Assembly: GCF_000237925.1 (NCBI RefSeq)
Contig: NC_031502.1
Span: forward strand, 56,913,943 to 56,977,942
Length of the DNA: 64,000 nt
From: Schistosoma mansoni
Taxonomy: Eukaryota > Platyhelminthes > Trematoda > Strigeidida > Schistosomatidae
Direction of reading: 5' to 3'
Below are positions 59,262-64,000 of this stretch, piece by piece. The notes below the pieces were generated by a model that saw only the letters and a list, made by a program, of their open reading frames with translations, was not told where the DNA came from and made no database searches. A program made the position numbers and the translations under genes. How positions within the stretch are numbered: position 1 is the first letter of the stretch; each line of letters begins with the position of its first letter.

Positions 59262-59560
59262 GACCTACCAGTCTCGCGCCAGATCATTTAACCGATAGAC
59301 CATTGAGCCGGCATACATGGTGTTTATGTCTAACTTCAACCAATCCATAAAGTTGAGCAACTGCTCACCAATTGTCATCAGTGAGTTGATATCTCACAAC
59401 AGACGTCGTTTGAACTCCACTGGTCCTGGGTTCGAATCTCGCGAGGCGAGGTCGTAGATGCGCACTGCTGAGGAGTCCCACAATAGGACGAAACGGCCGT
59501 CCAGTGCTTCCAGGTTTTCCCTGGTGGTCTAGCCTCAATTGACTCACGCTTTCAACTATG
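59262..59560 (+). repeat. second-family hammerhead SINE, two heads in inverted order
   Basis: 59262-59312 is the tRNA-like head on the minus strand. After the SINE 5' block (TCTAACTTCAACCAATCCAT...), a second, plus-strand part starts at ~59400 with GGTCCTGGGTTCGAATCTCG (B box) and continues into an intact hammerhead (59462-59507) and the tail. The element is therefore an inverted composite of two copies. Confidence 0.8.
59462..59507 (+). ncRNA. hammerhead ribozyme with fully conserved core
   Basis: Helix I arm GCACTG (59462-59467), core CTGAGGA (59468-59474), helix II GTCC...GGAC with a 7-base loop, GAAAC (59490-59494), helix III palindrome ACGGCCGT, cleavage triplet GTC (59499-59501), and helix I arm CAGTGC (59502-59507), six perfect pairs. 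All invariant core bases are present. This is the best-preserved ribozyme of the second family in the window. Confidence 0.78.
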
Positions 59561-59818
59561 AAAATATCCAGATACCGATTTATTATGTTTTTTTTACAGT
59601 TTCCATGCAAAATTTGAATAACAACCTTATTATTTTTGGACTAATGATGCTCTATCTGACTTTTTAAGCTGATGTACACAAGAGCAAGGTTGAAACTTGC
59701 AACTTATAAAGTTTTTAAAGCAGAGCTTAGGAGAGATATCTTATAATTTTCTGCATAACTCATTTACCAAGTACATAGTTATGCATCCCAATTTTAGTCA
59801 AAGTTTCTGTGAGCGTTA

Positions 59819-60284
59819 TAATATTTATTTATTTATTTGAACACATAAATATTGGTACAAAGGGGCACCAGGTACATATGCGCCACACAAATCAAATGAG
59901 ATTTGTGTGACAGCTGTGATACTGTCCGGGTGCCCAGACCGAATCAGGTGGTTTTCATAGGGGACCACACCCAGAGTCTTTGACCTAATGATCTGATCCA
60001 CAAGGTAGTGGAGCATCGTGAGGAGATGCAGTCTCATGGTAGCCGGTGACCAAGAATTGGTTCATACGCCATTTGTTCCCTTAGGATACTGGAACCAGCC
60101 CACGTGCACCATTGGTTTGGAATCAGGGTTTTCCAACTCTCCTAGGTGGACTTTCCGTGTCCACCAACCCGGTTAAAGCGCCGGACATTCGCTTATCGTC
60201 CTCTCACTTTCGTGAACAACACCCGTGGCACGAGAAGGCAGTGAGTAGGACTTCCCTGTCAGAGGCTATATACGCGTGGCCATA
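59819..60284 (-). mobile_element. ~530 bp short element, 5'-truncated, 9 bp target duplication
   Basis: 466 bp, tail at the low end, ending within TATACGCGTGGCCATA on the plus strand. TGAGCGTTA flanks it at 59810-59818 and 60285-60293. The 5' truncation is as expected of target-primed reverse transcription. Confidence 0.87.
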
Positions 60285-60475
60285 TGAGCGTTACAATAAC
60301 AACAACATCAAGTCCAATAAATGAATTAATAATACTATAAATAACAAACTTTTATACGCTACTTCAAAAAAAAACCCGGATGATATAAGAATGCAGAAAT
60401 GAGTATCCATAATAGTTTTCATTAACTTAGACAACACGATCCGTATTCGTTTGGAATAAGTCGAGTGATATATCA

Positions 60476-60630
60476 GTCAGTCAGTCACAACATAGAACTT
60501 TGTACGTACGTACATCAGTTTGAGTTGCCATACCAAATTAGTACAGAGATACAGTTGTCGATTCAAATCCATAATGGTAGAAGTATTAAGAGTATAAGCA
60601 TTAATATGAAAGATTAGGGTAATACATGAT
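60476..60630 (-). repeat. RTE-type LINE family C, 3' tail
   Basis: CAGTCAGTCACAACATAGAA and the following ~140 bases of the family C 3' UTR on the plus strand; truncated afterwards. Confidence 0.78.
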
Positions 60631-61239
60631 AAACTATGAAAAAAAACTTCAGAACTCTTGATCTAACGTAATTTCTACTAAACATCAAGAATAGTAAATC
60701 CAATTACTACTTTTAATAAATTTCATATCACTTTTAACTAACAATATGAAACTAATCGTTAAGATGATTTTGTTTAAAATCATTACTACATAACTATTTA
60801 AATGTTTTTTATGCTCATCTATAGAGGATGTTGATTATGTTGTTGTGTTCATTGCTATGTTTAACCCACATAACTTATTCTAGATTCTGGACAGGCCAAA
60901 TTATTTGTTCTTCTTGATTCACATTTTAACCTTGTTAATTATTCTCTTACCAACCTTGATTGTTTTTATATGAGCGTATGTGTGTGCACTTCTTATCCTA
61001 TTCATCACATATCTGTAGTTTATTTTCGTGTGACTAGAAATATCGATTAACGCTTGATTAAACTGAGTTGGCCCACACGCCTTTTTCACTGCACGTCATT
61101 TCGCTCCGCTCTCTTCATTTCGTTTCTTTGATCGTTTGTCTGGATCAACGATTGTATGAAATACACGTATTCGAAATTCATTCTCGTATTTGACTTATTT
61201 AATTTCCTTATTCAATAACGCGATTTTAGTCGATAATTT
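60631..61239. other. unassigned sequence
   Basis: AT-rich. No exon recognised. Either intron of the UBX gene or intergenic. Confidence 0.35.
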
Positions 61240-61395
61240 TATACGAGGATTGACGATATGTATATTTCAACAAAAAATCTGCCTGGAGCCTCTCTGGGGT
61301 TACTGCCGGTCTCAAGCACGGATAAAAGAGGGTCGGGCATAGGTTTAGCGACCCCATCCCGTAGAAAACTAACTCGCTAAAAAGAAGCGAACTAG
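61240..61395 (-). repeat. repeat block shared with 8810-9215
   Basis: The minus strand reads TTAGCGAGTTAGTTTTCTAC, GGGATGGGGTCGCTAAACC and the GC-rich block, as at 9100-9215. No tRNA-like part is kept here. Confidence 0.6.
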
Positions 61396-61690
61396 AAAAT
61401 ATTTCAATAATATTCATTCATACGATCGACCTGGAGTCGGATATAGGCCACTAAAATGCCAACACAACTAGTCAATATCACAAATCCGTAAATAACAAAG
61501 CTATTTCACTAATTAATTCAAATACTCAGTATATCAGTGTATGAAGCTGACCGCTGAAATCCTAGTACGATATAGTATACACATTGGAGTCAGTTGGTGA
61601 ATAACAGCCGATAGATAATAAACCAAAAACTATAATGGTCTCTTAGAATAAAAATAGAACTTCCAAATAACATATATTTTGTGATTTTCA
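61396..61690. other. unassigned sequence
   Basis: AT-rich; nothing recognised. Confidence 0.35.
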
Positions 61691-62525
61691 GTCAGTCAGT
61701 CAGTCATAACGTAGAACTTCGTACGTACGTACATCAGTTCGAGTTGCCATACCACATTAGCACAGGGATGCAGTTATCGATTCAAATCCCATAGTGGTAG
61801 AAGTAGTAAGAGTATAAGCATCATGTGAAAGATTAAGGTTTGAAGATGTTATTCAAGGAGTATAATCCAATGAAATCAATTTGGAAAGAGAAAAAGATAG
61901 AGACATGAGGAATACAGAAGATTAGAATTTGGCAGAACACAAAGAGTGGGTGCACCTTCACCATTGCAAACGATTTTGAGCCATGTCATTCAAGGTCTCA
62001 AACCATCCTTACCTAGTACCCGTTTCCTAACAACTGCATTACTTACCCGGTGGTCCCAGGATATACGAGCGATGCTTCGAAAACACCTATGATCGAATAC
62101 TAGTAGCCTACGAATATCCTCTACTCTTACCGGCCATGTTTCACTGCCATAAAGTAGGGCGGAACGGACTGCTTCACAGTAACCCCGTCCTTTTGTTGCT
62201 AGATGGATATCTCGCCTACGCCATAAATGACGCAAGTTGGCGAAAGCTAGACGAGCCTTCTGTATCCGTGCTGAGATTTCGTCACACACCAGACTACAAG
62301 GGCTGATGAGACTCTCAAGATAAGTGAAGCGGTCAACACGCTCAACTACTTCACTCCCTATCATTAGTTCAGGTGTCGATGCAACCCAATCCTGAAGTAA
62401 CATTTTGCACTTCGAGGGAGAGAATCGCATCCCGAACATGCCTGCATTGTTGCTTATAGTGGTCAGAAGACTCTGCATTTTGTCAGCGTCTTCACCAAAT
62501 AGAACTATGTCATCGGCGTATTCTA
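61691..62525 (-). repeat. RTE-type LINE family C, 3' part
   Basis: Tail at 61691 (CAGTCAGTCAGTCATAACGT on the plus strand), then C-terminal sequences. A 162-codon frame on the minus strand (61990-62478) reads LLTTISNNAGMFGMRFSPSK, VERVDRFTYLESLISP, LLYGSETWPVRVEDIRR and DHRCFRSIARISWDH. It stops just before the RT active site (YADDIVLF at ~62500). Confidence 0.83.
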
Positions 62526-62860
62526 AGTCATTAAAACGTTATACTAATCAAAATTCAATTAATTAATCAAAAACCAGCCATCAAATTACAAGATAAGACT
62601 TCATTTATGATAATTTTACATGAAAACGGTTAATTAGAATGAAATTACACAGTGTATCAGTGATTTTAAGCAGTAACCTTGAAATTGTTATACATCTTAT
62701 TAGCCAATAATTATATATAAACTGTGAAAATAATGAATCTATCGACAAAAGAAAATGTAACGAAATAAAAGTGTGTTTAATACAGCAGTGTCACTTAGCT
62801 AACAACAAATAGTTCTAAATTTATGATCAGTTTTATTTTATCTTTGACAATTGGACAGAG
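62526..62860. other. unassigned sequence between inverted LINE C copies
   Basis: AT-rich spacer; nothing recognised. Confidence 0.4.
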
Positions 62861-63230
62861 CTATGATGGTAGATGTAGACTACCTGGTTGGGATTCGCGA
62901 GATGATAGCAATCAATAGTTAGAGACCTTGAATGACATGGCTCAAAATCGTTTGCAATGGTGAAGGTGCACCCACTCTTTGTGTTCTACCAAATTCTAAT
63001 TCTCTAAATTCCTCATGTCCCTATCCTTTTTCTCTTTTCAAATTTATTTCACTGTACTATACTCCTTGAATAACATCTTCAAACCTTAATCTTTCACATG
63101 ATGCTTATACTCTTACTACTTCTACCACTATGGGATTTGAATCGACAACTTCATCTCTGTGCTAATGTGGTATGGCAACTCGAACTGATGTACGTACGTA
63201 CGAAGTTCTACGTTGTGACTGACTGACTTT
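62861..63230 (+). repeat. RTE-type LINE family C, 3' fragment, inverted to 61691-62525
   Basis: Plus-strand piece from TGGTTGGGATTCGCGAGATG through the 3' UTR to the end TCTACGTTGTGACTGACTGA. Its last ~300 bases are the inverted counterpart of 61691-61995. Confidence 0.83.
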
Positions 63231-63829
63231 ATTTTATCTTGAAGTAGGTTGGAACTCTACAGAAATCATTCATTCAAAAGGTCAGTATATGTTTGGATCA
63301 CCTATCAGTAGTTTTCTTATTATCTGACAAAATTAATGTGCTAACTTGTTGGAATATCACCAACTAAATGGTACAGCAATCTAAGAAACATGTACTTGAA
63401 TTGCCTCGATAGCATAATACAATTTCATCTTCTTTATAGGTATTTTTAATACCGACAAAATAAAATGTCAAGTTACATTCATAAATGATGTTTATCTGAT
63501 AGATGTACAAAGTTAAGGTAAACATAGAAACTATTATTAAACTCAATTACATAACTGACTACTGAAAGTGTAGAATGATTTGATTGGTCAAACGTTAGAT
63601 AGTCAGGAAGAATAGACCGATATTGATTTTTTTTTTAGCTGATAACAAGTCATTGAATCCAGATGAGAACATATTTTAACAACAAAAAAAAACATTATTT
63701 GGTTTTTTTTCTCTTTGCTTCAATAAACATTATGTTATAATGATAGGACTTCTGGCGTACGCGAATGATTGGTGAGTTTAGTCAAGCAGAAGGATCTGAA
63801 TTGCGTTATTTTTTTTTGGTTTGATATAG
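63231..63829. other. unassigned sequence
   Basis: AT-rich, with T-runs before the possible exon at 63830. No repeat recognised. Confidence 0.35.
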
Positions 63830-63922
63830 TATATCAATTTAAAAAGAATGGAAAAAGGCAAACTAACATCACCTGAAGAGTTTCAAGAAAAACAAGAATT
63901 ACTAGAAAGTTGTAGAGCTTAA
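63830..63922 (+). CDS. possible terminal exon of an unknown plus-strand gene
   Basis: After a T-rich stretch and GATATAG, an open frame reads YINLKRMEKGKLTSPEEFQE and KQELLESCRA and ends in TAA. The charged helix-like composition and the polypyrimidine-AG just upstream suggest a last coding exon. No upstream exon could be joined in phase, and no family is recognised. It may be chance. Confidence 0.3.
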   Translation, partial: YINLKRMEKGKLTSPEEFQEKQELLESCRA

Positions 63923-64000
63923 CAAAGATTGTATTTTAATTTGTACGATACCCTTGTTTATGTTTGGCCTTGAGAATAATTTCGAGTACATGATACAACT

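Noticed and set aside
1-64000. CRISPR array, operon or bacterial/phage genes
   Set aside because: No regularly spaced repeats, no closely packed frames; introns with GT/AG borders and metazoan domains show a eukaryotic genome.

Overview
The window looks like a piece of a blood-fluke (Schistosoma-type trematode) nuclear genome. The reasons are AT-rich sequence, small exons in long repeat-filled introns, several RTE-type non-LTR retrotransposon families, and tRNA-derived short elements that carry schistosome-type hammerhead ribozymes. The species cannot be fixed from the sequence alone.

Three host genes can be read. (1) Plus strand, 936-33122: the 3' eleven exons of FCP1/CTDP1, the phosphatase of the RNA polymerase II C-terminal domain. 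The exons cover the end of the catalytic domain, a BRCT domain and a long acidic/basic tail, and their splice phases agree throughout. The start and the DxDxT motif lie left of the window. (2) Minus strand, 58968 down to at least 54488: two exons of a UBXN7-like p97/VCP adaptor, with a UIM and the first half of a UBX domain. The rest of its N-terminus lies right of the window. (3) Minus strand, 51825-39530: six phase-compatible exons ending in a d4/DPF-type C2H2 finger and a tandem PHD (DPF) domain, a BAF-complex-type histone reader. Genes 2 and 3 may be adjacent genes or one transcription unit; the junction at 51826-54487 is unresolved. FCP1 and the DPF gene converge on a 6.4 kb gap (33123-39529).

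Repeats make up most of the rest. Four RTE-type families are labelled A-D here. A has a near-complete endonuclease-RT frame at 10719-14200 and a truncated copy at 25018-25953. B has a near-complete but degraded copy at 34233-37455 and many 3' pieces. C includes a large inverted pair at 61691-63228. D has an endonuclease piece at 17885-18700, an RT piece at 29880-31675, and 3' ends at 4780-5012 and 26255-26325. A ~530 bp short family (about a dozen copies, several with target duplications) appears to be an internally deleted derivative of LINE A. Nesting is extensive: A inside B, the short element inside D, and a solo LTR inside B.

Rarer items are two tRNA-derived hammerhead-bearing families, a U1 snRNA pseudogene, a circularly permuted 5S rRNA segment in the convergent gap, a mariner-like transposase tail, and LTR-retrotransposon fossils between the UBX and DPF exons.
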